This document shows positions 34,993-45,975 of a DNA stretch of 64,000 nucleotides, piece after piece. Source of the stretch: Tropicibacter oceani. GTDB taxonomy: Bacteria; Pseudomonadota; Alphaproteobacteria; Rhodobacterales; Rhodobacteraceae. The stretch's first letter is position 1, and each line of letters opens with the position of its first letter. The stretch is taken from contig NZ_CP124616.1 of the NCBI RefSeq assembly GCF_029958925.1, positions 992,001 to 1,056,000 of the forward strand. The letters are read 5' to 3'. Both the position numbers and the translations under genes were made by a program. A model generated the notes under the pieces. The model had not been told where the DNA came from and ran no database searches. It saw only the letters and a program-made list of their open reading frames with translations.

Positions 34993-35895
34993 ATGGAGCT
35001 TTGGATCATTGCAACCCTGTGCGCGGCGAGTTTTCAGACCGTGCGTTTCATGCTGCAAAAGGTGCTGTCCAGCGGCAGGCTTTCGGCCACGGGCAGCACC
35101 TTTGCGCGCTTTGCTTATGCGATGCCTGCGGCCTGGGTCGTGGTGGGGCTGTATTTCGCATGGACCGGCGCGGCACTGCCGCAACTGGGCGCGGATTTCT
35201 ATGGCTGGACCGTTGTCGGCGGGCTGGGGCAGATCCTGGCCACGGTGCTGGTGGTGCTGTGTTTCCGCGAACGCAATTTCGCCGTCGGGATCACGCTGAA
35301 AAAGACCGAAGTGCTGCAAACCGCCCTGTTGGGGCTGGTGGTGCTGGGCGAGGTGATTTCCGCCGGGGGCTGGCTGGCCATCGGGATCGGTCTGATCGGG
35401 GTGCTTCTGTTGTCACGGACGCCGGGATCGGTTGACAGCCTGTGGCGCGGGCTGCGCAGCCGGGCGGTGGTTCTGGGGCTGGGATCGGGGTTCTTTTTCG
35501 CGGTGGCCGGTGTGGGGTATCGCGCGGCCTCTCTGGCGGTGCCCAGCGACGATCCGGTGTTGCGGGCCGGGGTGTCGCTGGTCTGTGTGACGATGATGCA
35601 GACGGCGGCGTTGGGCCTGTGGCTGCACTGGCGCGAACCGGGTCAGATCAGCGCTGTCTGGGCGGCGCGCAAAACGGCGCTGTGGCTGGGCGTGACCTCG
35701 ATGGCGGGGACACTGTCTTGGTTCACCGCCTTCACCTTGCAGACGGCGGCCTATGTCTATGCCTTGGGGCAGGTCGAGCTGATCCTGTCGCTGGCGGCCT
35801 CGGTCCTGTTTTTCCGCGAAACGGTGACGCGGCGGGAATATGCGGGGATCGGGTTTCTGACCGCCTCGATCGTTGTTCTGGTGCTGGTTCTTTGA
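34993..35895 (+). CDS. EamA/DMT-family transporter
   Basis: Drug/metabolite transporter superfamily protein, 300 residues with ten predicted helices in two homologous halves (first half ending near LLLSRTPGS, second starting at RAVVLGLGSGFFFAVAGVGYR). Members export amino acids, nucleosides or drugs; substrate unknown here. The last helices (VLFFRETVTRREYAGIGFLTASIVVLVLVL) are typical. It lies 21 bases downstream of the desaturase and is likely on the same message. A hairpin follows at 35902. Confidence 0.82.
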   Translation: MELWIIATLCAASFQTVRFMLQKVLSSGRLSATGSTFARFAYAMPAAWVVVGLYFAWTGAALPQLGADFYGWTVVGGLGQILATVLVVLCFRERNFAVGITLKKTEVLQTALLGLVVLGEVISAGGWLAIGIGLIGVLLLSRTPGSVDSLWRGLRSRAVVLGLGSGFFFAVAGVGYRAASLAVPSDDPVLRAGVSLVCVTMMQTAALGLWLHWREPGQISAVWAARKTALWLGVTSMAGTLSWFTAFTLQTAAYVYALGQVELILSLAASVLFFRETVTRREYAGIGFLTASIVVLVLVL

Positions 35896-35901
35896 GGGGT
35901 A

Positions 35902-35916
35902 CGGGGTGAAACCCCG
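35902..35916 (+). terminator. Hairpin after the DMT transporter (TACGGGG type)
   Basis: CGGGGT-GAA-ACCCCG in the context GGGGTACGGGG...CCCCGCCCC, the same small hairpin class as at 12935 and 2196. No T-run follows. Confidence 0.45.
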
Positions 35917-35967
35917 CCCCAAGCGCCCGTGACGCCACGTTTGACGGTGACAGCGCAGCGCCGATGA

Positions 35968-38025
<2,058 letters not shown>

Positions 38026-38140
38026 GGGTCGGGGCGGCTCTTGTTCCTGCGGAACCACGCCCGCCCGCCGACCCATGCCGCGTGCATTGCGAAAAACCTG
38101 CACATCTCTTGCGCAAAGGGCGGGGGACGATAGCCCTAAG

Positions 38141-38159
38141 GATCGGACATTGTCCAATC
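38141..38159. promoter_or_regulatory. Palindrome upstream of creD
   Basis: GATCGGACA-T-TGTCCAATC, a 9-1-9 inverted repeat with one mismatch, 17 bases before the creD ATG. It is a candidate operator for an unidentified repressor. Confidence 0.5.
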
Positions 38160-38175
38160 CAAGAGAGTGCGTTCC

Positions 38176-39609
38176 ATGCCCCAGTCAGTCAGTCCCTCCG
38201 CCGGCCGTCGGTTTTTCATCGTCGGTTTTCTGGTTCTTTTGATGTTCATCCCGTTGTTTTTCGCGGCTCAGGTCATCCAGGACCGCAAGTTCTATTCCCA
38301 GCAGACCCTGCAAGCGGTCGGCGAGGAGTGGGGAGGCGCCCAGAGCCTTTCTGGGCCGCAGCTGGTGATCCCGGTCGAGGAAACCGTCACGCAGCTGTCG
38401 ACGCGGCCCCGGATTGATCCGGTCAGCGGCGTGGTGATGACCGACCCCGAAACCGGCAAGGATCTGGTAGAGCGGTTCGAAGAGACAATCACGCAGCGCG
38501 CCGCCCCGGTCTATCTGTACCCCGAAGGCTTTGACGCGCAGATAAAGACATCGACGCAGATCCGCAGTCGGGGCATTTTCCGGGTGCCGGTCTATCAGGC
38601 GCAGGCGGTTCTGGCCTTTGATTTCGCTGCGCTGGCCGCCGAGGGCCAGATCGCACAAAACGAACGGCTGCTGTGGGACGAGGCCGAGTTGCGCCTGAGC
38701 GTCTCCAGCAACCGCGCCCTGCGCGGGGCGGCGCGGCTGACGGTGGATGGCACTGAACGGGCGCTTGAGCCGCGCACCGACCGGCAGGGGCTAAGGGCCC
38801 CGGTGGGTGATCCGCGGCAAGCTGGGGCCTTTGGTCTTGAGTTGGGGTTCAATGGCGCGCAGTCGCTGCATGTGGCGCCCGTCGGGCGCAATAGTCATGT
38901 GACGCTTGTCAGCGACTGGCCGCATCCGTCATTCGATGGCGCCTTTCTGCCGGATCGCTCTGAAATCACCGCCGATGGCTTCAGCGCCGAATGGACGATC
39001 CCGCATCTGGCGCGGGCGCTGCCGCAGGTGTCGCGCAGTGACATGGACCAGACAGCCCGCGCCACGCATTTCGGGCTGCGCTATATCGAGCCGAACGACT
39101 TTTACCAGAAAGCCTTTCGCGCGGCCCGCTATGGCGTGTTGTTCATCGCCCTGACCTTTCTGACCATCCTGCTGATCGAGCGGGGAACCGGCCGGACCGC
39201 CCATGCGGTGCAGTATATCCTTGTCGGGCTTGCGCAGACGGTTTTCGTGCTGCTGATGGTCAGTTATGCCGAGCATCTGGGCTTTGCTATGGCCTATGGG
39301 ATGTCCGCCGGGGCGACGGTTGCGCTGTTGACGCTGTTCGGGGTGATCGGGTTGAAGCTGGGGCGCAGGGCGCTTGTTCTGGGCATCGCCCTGGTGGTGG
39401 TTTACGCCGTCTTGTACCTGATCCTGCAATCCGCCGATTACGCTCTGCTTGCGGGGTCGACGCTGGCCTTCCTGGCGCTGGCAGTGACGATGATCGCCAC
39501 AAGGAACGAGGACTGGCACGGCCCTGCGCGCGAAAAGGGTCCGGGGTTTCTGGCACGGGCCTTGCGATCCGTGCCGCCGACCGCGCAAGGCCAACCACCG
39601 CAACGCTGA
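38176..39609 (+). CDS. creD: CreD family inner membrane protein
   Basis: 477 residues. One N-terminal membrane helix (FFIVGFLVLLMFIPLFFAAQVIQDRKFYS), a large periplasmic domain of about 270 residues (ending in ERNDFYQKAFRAARYGVLF-like sequence), then five C-terminal helices. This layout and the VGEEWGGAQSLSGPQLVIPV motif are typical of CreD, which in E. coli belongs to the CreBC regulon and affects envelope stress and beta-lactam or colicin responses. No creBC genes are adjacent. The ATG at 38176 is preferred over a GTG three codons upstream; a palindrome lies just before it. Confidence 0.85.
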   Translation: MPQSVSPSAGRRFFIVGFLVLLMFIPLFFAAQVIQDRKFYSQQTLQAVGEEWGGAQSLSGPQLVIPVEETVTQLSTRPRIDPVSGVVMTDPETGKDLVERFEETITQRAAPVYLYPEGFDAQIKTSTQIRSRGIFRVPVYQAQAVLAFDFAALAAEGQIAQNERLLWDEAELRLSVSSNRALRGAARLTVDGTERALEPRTDRQGLRAPVGDPRQAGAFGLELGFNGAQSLHVAPVGRNSHVTLVSDWPHPSFDGAFLPDRSEITADGFSAEWTIPHLARALPQVSRSDMDQTARATHFGLRYIEPNDFYQKAFRAARYGVLFIALTFLTILLIERGTGRTAHAVQYILVGLAQTVFVLLMVSYAEHLGFAMAYGMSAGATVALLTLFGVIGLKLGRRALVLGIALVVVYAVLYLILQSADYALLAGSTLAFLALAVTMIATRNEDWHGPAREKGPGFLARALRSVPPTAQGQPPQR

Positions 39610-39776
39610 CCCACCGGATCGCCCCGCCCATGCGCGGGGCGATCTGCCGCCGCAAACCGTTTCCCCAGAACGGACAGCCCCTGCAATACCCCTCAATTGT
39701 CTACCCTCTGCCCAAGTTGCGCCGCAGTTGGCGGGCATTCCTTGATCCAACCGCAGAAACGAGAAGAGGGACGAGC

Positions 39777-40682
39777 ATGGATCGCCTCACGGAAATGGAA
39801 GCCTTCGCCACGGTCGTTGACCAAGGGGGTTTCACCGATGCCGCCAAGAAGATGGGGATATCGAAATCCGCCGTCTCAAAGCATGTGTCGTCCCTTGAGG
39901 CCCGGCTTGGGGCGCGTTTGCTGAACCGCACCACGCGCCGTGTCTCTCCGACGGAAATCGGACTGGCCTATTACGACCGTGCACGCCGCGTGCTGAATGA
40001 CGCAGGCGAAGCGGATGCGCTGGTGACCTCGATGCAATCGGCGCCTTCGGGGTTGTTGCGGATTTCGGTCGCGACGGATTTCGGCGTGAACCACCTGTCG
40101 CCGGTGCTGGGGGATTTCCTTGCGGAATTCCCGGACATCACGGTGAACATGGTGCTGAACAACCGCTATGTCGAACTGATCAGCGAAGGCTTTGACATGG
40201 CCATCCGGATTGGCGAGCTTGAGGACAGCACCCTGCGTGCCCGCAAGTTGACCGAGACGACCAAACGCATGATCGCCGCGCCCGGCTATTTCCAGAAATT
40301 CGGCCGCCCGCAGCGCATCGACGATCTGAACGAACACAAGCTGCTGCACTATTCGAACCAGTCTTCGGGCAACGTGTGGAAAATCACCGCGCCGTCCGGC
40401 GAAAAGCGCCAGGTGCGCACCGCTGGCTGGCTGACGGTGAACGACGGCCAATCGCTGCTGAACGCCTGCATCGCGGGTCTGGGCATCGCCTATCTGCCGT
40501 CCTACCTGTACCACGAAGCGATGGAGCAGGGCCTGGTCGAAGAGGTCATTCCCGATCTGCCGCAGGAAACCCAGGGCATCTATGCGGTTTACCCGCCGGG
40601 CCGGTTCACCCAGCCCAAGGTGCGCGCCTTTATCGACTTTCTCGTGCATTCCTTTGCCGAAAAGGGGCCGCACGCCTGGTAA
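39777..40682 (+). CDS. LysR-family transcriptional regulator
   Basis: 301-residue LysR regulator. N-terminal winged helix (MEAFATVVDQGGFTDAAKKMGISKSAVSKHVSSLEARLGARLLNRTTRRVSPTEIG, residues about 7-62) and a C-terminal ligand domain from about residue 90 with DMAIRIGELEDSTLRARKL. This resembles the large group of LysR regulators of the DsdC/AaeR-like type. The ATG at 39777 follows AAGAGGGA. No divergent target gene is adjacent: creD precedes it in the same direction and an AraC gene is convergent, so its targets are unknown. Confidence 0.85.
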   Translation: MDRLTEMEAFATVVDQGGFTDAAKKMGISKSAVSKHVSSLEARLGARLLNRTTRRVSPTEIGLAYYDRARRVLNDAGEADALVTSMQSAPSGLLRISVATDFGVNHLSPVLGDFLAEFPDITVNMVLNNRYVELISEGFDMAIRIGELEDSTLRARKLTETTKRMIAAPGYFQKFGRPQRIDDLNEHKLLHYSNQSSGNVWKITAPSGEKRQVRTAGWLTVNDGQSLLNACIAGLGIAYLPSYLYHEAMEQGLVEEVIPDLPQETQGIYAVYPPGRFTQPKVRAFIDFLVHSFAEKGPHAW

Positions 40683-40748
40683 TTGCGGGCTGGCCTGCCG
40701 CCGGGCAGGCCGATCCGCCACGCCGTTCTTCCCAGCCTGTGAACAAGG

Positions 40749-41768
40749 CTACCTGAGCCCCGGGGTTTCCTCGGGGTTTTCTTTTTTGTGCGCTGCGGCC
40801 CAGGCGCTGGGGGTCTGCCCGGTGACGCGCAGGAATTCACGGTTGAAGTTGGACTTGGTGTTGAAACCGGACGACAGCCAGGCCTCGGTCACCCGTTCGC
40901 CCGCAGTCAAACGATCGCAGGCGGCGCGGATGCGGCGGGCGTTGATATAGCGCGATACGTTTTCGCCACTGACCCGGTTCAGCGCAGCCGACAGGGTCTT
41001 GCGCGGCAGGCTCAGACGGCGGGCCAGGCGATCCAGCGTCAGGTCCGGGTCCAAATACAGCGCCGTGTCGTCCAGCAACTTGTCCAGCCGCGCGGTGATG
41101 CGGCTGTCTTCTTCGGTCACCTCGGGCGCTTCGGGGGTATCGTCCGTGGCTTCGGGTGGGGCAAGGCCGGGCGACAGGCAGACCCAGCCAACCACAAGAT
41201 TGGTGGCCGAGGTGACAAAGCTGACAATCCAGGGGCGCAGATCGGCGTTGCCCGTGATGATGGCGCCCAGGATGGCGACCTCCGACAAGGCCGACACCAG
41301 CAGTGCGCCCGCGATGGTGATCCAGAAGCGCGCGGACAGTTCGCCGGTTTCCAGCCGGGTGCGGGGCATGGCGTCACCCCCGGCCAGGGCGCGGTGGCCG
41401 ATGGCCAAGCCATAGCCAAGATAGGTCAGGGGAATCAGTGCATCCAGAAGATCCGGCAGCAGCAGCGCGCAGGCGAGTGCCAGCAGAGGCGCGCCGAAAT
41501 GCCTGGCGTCCCTGCGGGTCACGGGGCGCAAGGCACCTGCGGTAAAGGCGATCCAGGCCAGCGGCGGAATCACCGTGGCGGTCACCGCCTGCAACAGGCG
41601 AAACTGGGCAAAGCCGTAGTGCTGGACAAGCGACAGCACCAGTGCCTGCGCCGCGCAGGCCCCGACAAGGGCGGCCAGCCATCCGGCGCGTTCACTGCGC
41701 AGCGCCAGATGCAGGGCCACAATGGCCAGCAAAACGGCGGCGAACAAGGGAACGGGAAAGGTGGGCAT
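40749..41768 (-). CDS. AraC-family regulator with an N-terminal membrane domain
   Basis: 339-residue protein. The first 215 residues hold about six or seven hydrophobic segments; the last 100 form the AraC/XylS DNA-binding domain (LDRLARRLSLPRKTLSAALNRVSGENVSRYINARRIRAACDRL and VTEAWLSSGFNTKSNFNREFLRVTGQTPSAW). A membrane-bound AraC regulator would sense a membrane or periplasmic signal. The ATG at 41768 leaves the direct repeats at 41789-41825 outside the gene; a TTG at 41789 would overlap them. Divergent from an exported hydrolase, the likely target. Confidence 0.8.
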   Translation of the reverse strand: MPTFPVPLFAAVLLAIVALHLALRSERAGWLAALVGACAAQALVLSLVQHYGFAQFRLLQAVTATVIPPLAWIAFTAGALRPVTRRDARHFGAPLLALACALLLPDLLDALIPLTYLGYGLAIGHRALAGGDAMPRTRLETGELSARFWITIAGALLVSALSEVAILGAIITGNADLRPWIVSFVTSATNLVVGWVCLSPGLAPPEATDDTPEAPEVTEEDSRITARLDKLLDDTALYLDPDLTLDRLARRLSLPRKTLSAALNRVSGENVSRYINARRIRAACDRLTAGERVTEAWLSSGFNTKSNFNREFLRVTGQTPSAWAAAHKKENPEETPGLR

Positions 41769-41788
41769 CACTTGCAAAAGGTCCAACA

Positions 41789-41825
41789 ACCGGTTTCAGG
41801 ACGTCCGCAAACCGGTCTTCGGACG
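41789..41825. promoter_or_regulatory. Direct repeats in the AraC/hydrolase divergent promoter
   Basis: ACCGGTTTCAGGACG (41789-41803) and ACCGGTCTTCGGACG (41811-41825) share 12 of 15 bases, 22 bases apart, about two helical turns. Tandem direct sites are the usual AraC-family arrangement. Confidence 0.6.
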
Positions 41826-41887
41826 CGGCGCGACGCAAGGCGGCGCAGAGTGTCTGCATCAACATCGCAAACGCAGGAGTAACGACG

Positions 41888-42904
41888 ATGAAGACGCTTG
41901 TCACGGCCATCACCCTTGGCTTCCTTTCCACCCAAGCCAGTGCCGACCCCTTTGCCGGGGTGCGGGATATCGAAATCATGGCGCCCCATCATGGCCGCAG
42001 CATGCAGGCCGCCGTCTGGTATCCGGCCCAGCAGGGCGGCACGCCCGAGGTCTATGCCGAAAACGCCGTGTTCTACGGCACCGAAATCCTGCGCGATGCC
42101 GCCCCTGCCAAGGGGCACCATCCAGTGGTTCTGCTTAGCCATGGGTTGGGCGGGAACATCCGGTCTTTGCAGTGGTTGTCGGCGGGGCTGGCGGCGCGCG
42201 GCGCGGTGGTCATCGACGTGAACCATCCCAACAGCACGACCGGGGACATGGACGTTCTGGCGGGGATGAACCACGGCACCCGCGCGCAGGATATGTCCAC
42301 CGCTTTGGATTGGCTTCAGGCGTCGGAATTTGCGCCGATGCTGTCGGATCAGGTCATGGCCGCTGGGTTCAGCTTTGGCGGCTGGACGGCGCTGTCGCTG
42401 GGCGGGGTGCGTGGCAATCTGGATGGCTATGCAACGTCTTGCGACGCGGCGCAGGGCCGGTCCAGCCATTGCCTTGATCTGGAGCGCGCGGGCGTCGATC
42501 TGCACGCGCTGGACGCGGCCCAGTGGAACGCCGATTTCAGTGATGCGCGGGTAACGCAGGTTGCCGCGATCGACCCCGGTTTGCACTGGGGGGTGACCTC
42601 CAAGGATGTGACAGGGTTGAACGTGCCTTTGCTGCTGATTGGTCTGGGTGAAGGCCCTGACCGTCTTTACGCTGCCGATTTCAGTGACACCGGCAGCGGT
42701 TTCGGCGCATTGGTGCCGCAGGCACAGGTGGAATTGATCGTCCCCGCAAACCATTTCGCGATCCTGCCGGAATGCAAACCGGCGGGCGAAGATATCCTGA
42801 AAGAGGAAAAGGACGATCCCGTCTGCACCGATCCCGAGGGCAGTGACCGCGCGGCGATCCATGCGCAAATCATCGACCTGCTGGCCGGGCAACTGGGGCT
42901 TTAG
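41888..42904 (+). CDS. Exported alpha/beta hydrolase (dienelactone hydrolase/PAF-acetylhydrolase-like)
   Basis: 338-residue secreted hydrolase. Signal peptide MKTLVTAITLGFLSTQASA, then DPFAGVRDIEIMAPHHGRSMQAAVWYPAQ, oxyanion region LLSHGLGGN, nucleophile Ser in AAGFSFGGWTALSLGG, and a late His in PANHFAILPECKPAGED. The layout resembles periplasmic dienelactone-hydrolase-like proteins. Four or more cysteines may form disulfides. The ATG at 41888 follows GGAG by 8 bases. Divergent from the AraC regulator with tandem sites between them, so probably its target. Confidence 0.82.
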   Translation: MKTLVTAITLGFLSTQASADPFAGVRDIEIMAPHHGRSMQAAVWYPAQQGGTPEVYAENAVFYGTEILRDAAPAKGHHPVVLLSHGLGGNIRSLQWLSAGLAARGAVVIDVNHPNSTTGDMDVLAGMNHGTRAQDMSTALDWLQASEFAPMLSDQVMAAGFSFGGWTALSLGGVRGNLDGYATSCDAAQGRSSHCLDLERAGVDLHALDAAQWNADFSDARVTQVAAIDPGLHWGVTSKDVTGLNVPLLLIGLGEGPDRLYAADFSDTGSGFGALVPQAQVELIVPANHFAILPECKPAGEDILKEEKDDPVCTDPEGSDRAAIHAQIIDLLAGQLGL

Positions 42905-42907
42905 GGC

Positions 42908-43852
42908 CTACTCGACCGGGATCAGCACAGCCTCGACCCGGCGGTTTGCCTCGCGGCCCTCGGCGGTCAGGTTGCTGGCGACGGGGGCCAGATAGCCGAC
43001 GCCATCGGCGCCGACCTGATTTTCGGGAATGTCGTGGCGGTTGCGCAGGTACGCGACCGCCGACATGGCGCGTTTGCGCGACAGCGCCTGGTTCCCTTCA
43101 AGCGATCCGACCGCATCCGTATGCCCCACGAACAGGACACGGCGCGCCGGGTTCGCGGCAAGATAGGCGGCGATGGCGTCAAGCGACCCGATCGCCCCCT
43201 CGGCCAGCGACGAGGACCCGGTTTCAAAGACCAGATCGCGCAGGATCGCATGGCCCTGGCTTTCCAGCTGGCCCGCGACGCCCTGGGGCGCGGCGGCGGC
43301 GGTCGTGGCCTTGACCGGGGCGGCGGTGGCGGTCACGGCTGACCCGGTGGCCACGGCGCCCGCCCGGATGATCTGAAGATAGGCCGAGGTGGCATCCCGG
43401 CTGGCCAAAAGCGCCACGGCGCTGCCATCGGCGGAAACGGCAGACAGCGCATGGAAATCGGTCAGGTCGACGAACATCTGCGGGGCAGGCAGGACCAGCG
43501 TGGCAAACCGAAAGTCAAAGCCGCCACAGGCGCGCGCGACGCAGTCCAGCACGATGTCATAGCCCGCCTCGACCAGCTGTTCGCGCAGCGGCGCGATGAT
43601 TTGCAGGGGCGTCAGACCCGACCCTTCGATGCGCCAGCTTTGGGTCGAAATCGCCCCCTCGACGCGCCTTGTGGGCAGGCCGCCCTTGATCGTCCAGGGA
43701 CCCACCGGCAAATCATAGGCGCCGGGGTTCTTTTCGAATTCGCGGGTCAGGGCGGCGCCCTGCGGCAGGGCAAGGTCCTGCGCCAGGGTGGGCCCTGCCA
43801 AAAGCGCGACAAGCGCCGCGAGTTTAACGCGCCTGCGCGTGGTATTCATCAT
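42908..43852 (-). CDS. OmpA-family outer membrane/peptidoglycan-associated protein
   Basis: 314 residues. Signal peptide (VKLAALVALLAGPTLAQ), a unique middle domain of about 140 residues with two cysteines in LDCVARACGGFDF, an Ala/Thr-rich linker (TATAAPVKATTAAAAPQ), and a C-terminal OmpA domain (ILRDLVFETGSSSLAEG, VLFVGHTDAVGSLEGNQALSRKRAMSAVAYL, EGREANRRVEAVL) that binds diaminopimelate in peptidoglycan. The start overlaps the upstream gene by 29 bases, so it is probably cotranscribed with the peroxidase-related gene. Confidence 0.83.
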   Translation of the reverse strand: MMNTTRRRVKLAALVALLAGPTLAQDLALPQGAALTREFEKNPGAYDLPVGPWTIKGGLPTRRVEGAISTQSWRIEGSGLTPLQIIAPLREQLVEAGYDIVLDCVARACGGFDFRFATLVLPAPQMFVDLTDFHALSAVSADGSAVALLASRDATSAYLQIIRAGAVATGSAVTATAAPVKATTAAAAPQGVAGQLESQGHAILRDLVFETGSSSLAEGAIGSLDAIAAYLAANPARRVLFVGHTDAVGSLEGNQALSRKRAMSAVAYLRNRHDIPENQVGADGVGYLAPVASNLTAEGREANRRVEAVLIPVE

Positions 43853-44393
43853 TGGGGCGCATATCCGTCGCGCTGGCCACCCGGTTCGTCATGTTGAAGA
43901 ACCCGGCGACATTGGCGATATCCCAGATATCGCGGTCACTGAAACCCGCGTCGCGCAGCGCTTCGCGGTCGAACTCGGCAATCTCGGCGCTGGCCTTGGT
44001 CATCTTTTCGGCAAAGCCCAGCATGGCCCGCTGCCGGTGGTCCAGATCGGCGACGCGCCAGTTCATCACCAGCATTTCGCCCAGCTTTGGATCGCCTGAC
44101 AATTCCCGCACGGCCGCGCCATGGGCGGTCAGGCAATAGAAACACTTGTTCACCGAGGATACGACCACCGCGATCATCTCGCGCTCAAGCTTGCTGAGGC
44201 CCGATGCGGCCAGCATCAGGTCGTTGTACATGGCGGTAAAGGCGTTCAGCTTGTCGATGTCAAAGGCATAGGCTTTCAGCACGTTCGGCACCATGCCCAG
44301 CTTGTCCTGGCAGACGTCAAAGTATTTCTGCGTTGCCTCGGGCAGCGGGTTTGCCATCGGCAGATCAAGGGCGGTGGGGCTGTCTTTGGTCAC
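43824..44393 (-). CDS. Peroxidase-related protein (AhpD/CMD fold)
   Basis: 189 residues of the uncharacterised peroxidase-related family in the carboxymuconolactone decarboxylase-like superfamily. The AhpD-type active motif is KCFYCLTAHGAAV, with CxxC and a histidine four residues on, consistent with thiol-based peroxide or alkylhydroperoxide reduction. N-terminal LPEATQKYFDVCQDKLGMVPNVLKAYAFD is typical of the family. It overlaps the acetyltransferase stop by 4 bases (ATGA) and its 3' end overlaps ompA, so three genes form one leftward unit. Confidence 0.82.
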   Translation of the reverse strand: MTKDSPTALDLPMANPLPEATQKYFDVCQDKLGMVPNVLKAYAFDIDKLNAFTAMYNDLMLAASGLSKLEREMIAVVVSSVNKCFYCLTAHGAAVRELSGDPKLGEMLVMNWRVADLDHRQRAMLGFAEKMTKASAEIAEFDREALRDAGFSDRDIWDIANVAGFFNMTNRVASATDMRPNDEYHAQAR

Positions 44394-45148
44394 GTCTTGG
44401 GGCCTTCCGGATCGGGGAGAATGCGATAGTGGTACTCTCCCACAACCTCCATCCCAAGGGAAGCGTACAGCGCGTTGGCGCCGGTGTTGGCCTTGGTGAC
44501 CACCAGTGCCAGCCAGTCCGCGCCGTTGTCGACGGCCCAGAACGCGGCGGCGCGCATCATCCAGCCGCCCAGCCCCTTTTGCCGGTGGTGCGGCAGGATT
44601 TCCAGCGCGTGCACCATGGCGATACCGTCATGGATGCCGCAGAACCCGGTGCCGCCGGGGCTGTCACTGACGCGGCCGAACAGGCCGGTCTTGGGGTCGG
44701 GCGCGCGTTCCATCACCTGTTGGCGGGCCTCGCCGATGCCGCCCTCTTCCCAAATCTCGCGCATGATGGCCAGCGGCTCCCATACGGTAAAGGCGGTGAC
44801 GGGCGGGATGCGCCGATCGGTCAACTGCCGTGCCGGAACCAGCCGGATGTGCACGGGGTCGATGATGTCATAGCCCTGCTGCGCCAGCATCGTGTCCAGC
44901 GCCTCATCGCCGGGCCGGATCATGAAAAGTGGCGTCTGCCCCATCATCCGCATCGCCTGTTCGGCGGCACCCAGATCATCCTCGCGCCAGCGTCCCGTCG
45001 CGGTGGCCGCCGACACCCGTTTGCCGCCGCCGCGCCCTTCGCGCAGCAACCATGGACCGGCCTGCACCGTGGCCGCCGCGGGCCATGTGGCATCGACAAC
45101 CGCAAACAGTTGGTCAAGCGAAGGGGCGTGGGTCAGATCCTTGGTCAT
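44390..45148 (-). CDS. GNAT-family N-acetyltransferase
   Basis: 252-residue protein with a C-terminal GNAT domain; the acetyl-CoA loop is LEILPHHRQKGLGGWMM and the last strands are DWLALVVTKANTGANALYASLGMEVVGEYHYR. The first 120 residues form a second, degenerate half. Substrate unknown. The ATG at 45148 is chosen over an upstream one at 45187, which lacks homology-like sequence. First gene of the unit with the peroxidase-related and OmpA genes. Confidence 0.8.
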   Translation of the reverse strand: MTKDLTHAPSLDQLFAVVDATWPAAATVQAGPWLLREGRGGGKRVSAATATGRWREDDLGAAEQAMRMMGQTPLFMIRPGDEALDTMLAQQGYDIIDPVHIRLVPARQLTDRRIPPVTAFTVWEPLAIMREIWEEGGIGEARQQVMERAPDPKTGLFGRVSDSPGGTGFCGIHDGIAMVHALEILPHHRQKGLGGWMMRAAAFWAVDNGADWLALVVTKANTGANALYASLGMEVVGEYHYRILPDPEGPKT

Positions 45149-45202
45149 GCGGTGTTTATGGCCTCCGCTTGCGGCGCTGTCCATCACCCTTGAAGGGCGG
45201 CG

Positions 45203-45928
45203 TCACTGCTGCGGAAACAGTGCCGCCAGTTCCGCCATGGCATGGTCGATCTGCGCCCCATCGCTGCCCCGGATCACCACGTTTGCCCCGAAAACGCCAT
45301 CGCGCTGGAATGGGTAGGACCCCATGGACAGGTCCGGATAGCGCGCCGCCAATTCACCCAGCGGCGCGGCGATTTCACCTTCGCCGCGCATGATCCGCAG
45401 GCTCTGGCTCAGCAGGGGGGCGCCGCCGGTGATCTTTGGCAGGACACTGGCCACCATGGCCTGAAAGACGCTGGGCACCCCGGCCATCACATGCACGTTT
45501 TCCATCGAAAAGCCGGGCGCGATCGACACCGGGTTGTCGATCAGCGTGGCGCCATCGGGAATGCGCGCCATGCGCTGGCGCGAGGCGTTGAACTCGACCC
45601 CCTGCCGATCATAATGGGCCTGCAACAGCGCCCGCGCATCATCGCGCACACCGATATGGACGCCAAAGGCCTCGGCGATGCAATCGGCGGTGATGTCGTC
45701 ATGGGTCGGCCCGATGCCGCCACTTGTCACCACCACGTCAAAGCCCGTGCGCAGCGCGTTCAGGGCGCTGACGATGGCGGCGCGATCGTCGCTGACCACC
45801 CGAACCTCTTTCAGGTCGACGCCGTGCTTGGTGAATTCCTGGGCAAGGTAATGCATGTTGGCATCGCGGGTCCGGCCCGACAGGATCTCGTCTCCGATGA
45901 CAAGCATGGCGGCAGTTGGGTTGGGCAT
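45203..45928 (-). CDS. CinA N-terminal/molybdopterin-binding domain protein
   Basis: 241 residues with the MoaB/MogA-like fold of the CinA N-terminal domain: MLVIGDEILSGRTRDANMHYLAQEFTKHGVDLKEVRVVSDD and VVVTSGGIGPTHDDITADCIAEAFG. The C-terminal nicotinamide-nucleotide amidase domain of full CinA is absent, as in many alphaproteobacteria. Such proteins may hydrolyse ADP-ribose or related nucleotides; the function is not settled. The ATG at 45928 follows AAGGAG. Divergent from sfsA. Confidence 0.85.
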   Translation of the reverse strand: MPNPTAAMLVIGDEILSGRTRDANMHYLAQEFTKHGVDLKEVRVVSDDRAAIVSALNALRTGFDVVVTSGGIGPTHDDITADCIAEAFGVHIGVRDDARALLQAHYDRQGVEFNASRQRMARIPDGATLIDNPVSIAPGFSMENVHVMAGVPSVFQAMVASVLPKITGGAPLLSQSLRIMRGEGEIAAPLGELAARYPDLSMGSYPFQRDGVFGANVVIRGSDGAQIDHAMAELAALFPQQ

Positions 45929-45975
45929 CTTCGCTCTCCTTGCGCGGGGTCTGATCACGGTATAGGCCGCGACCC

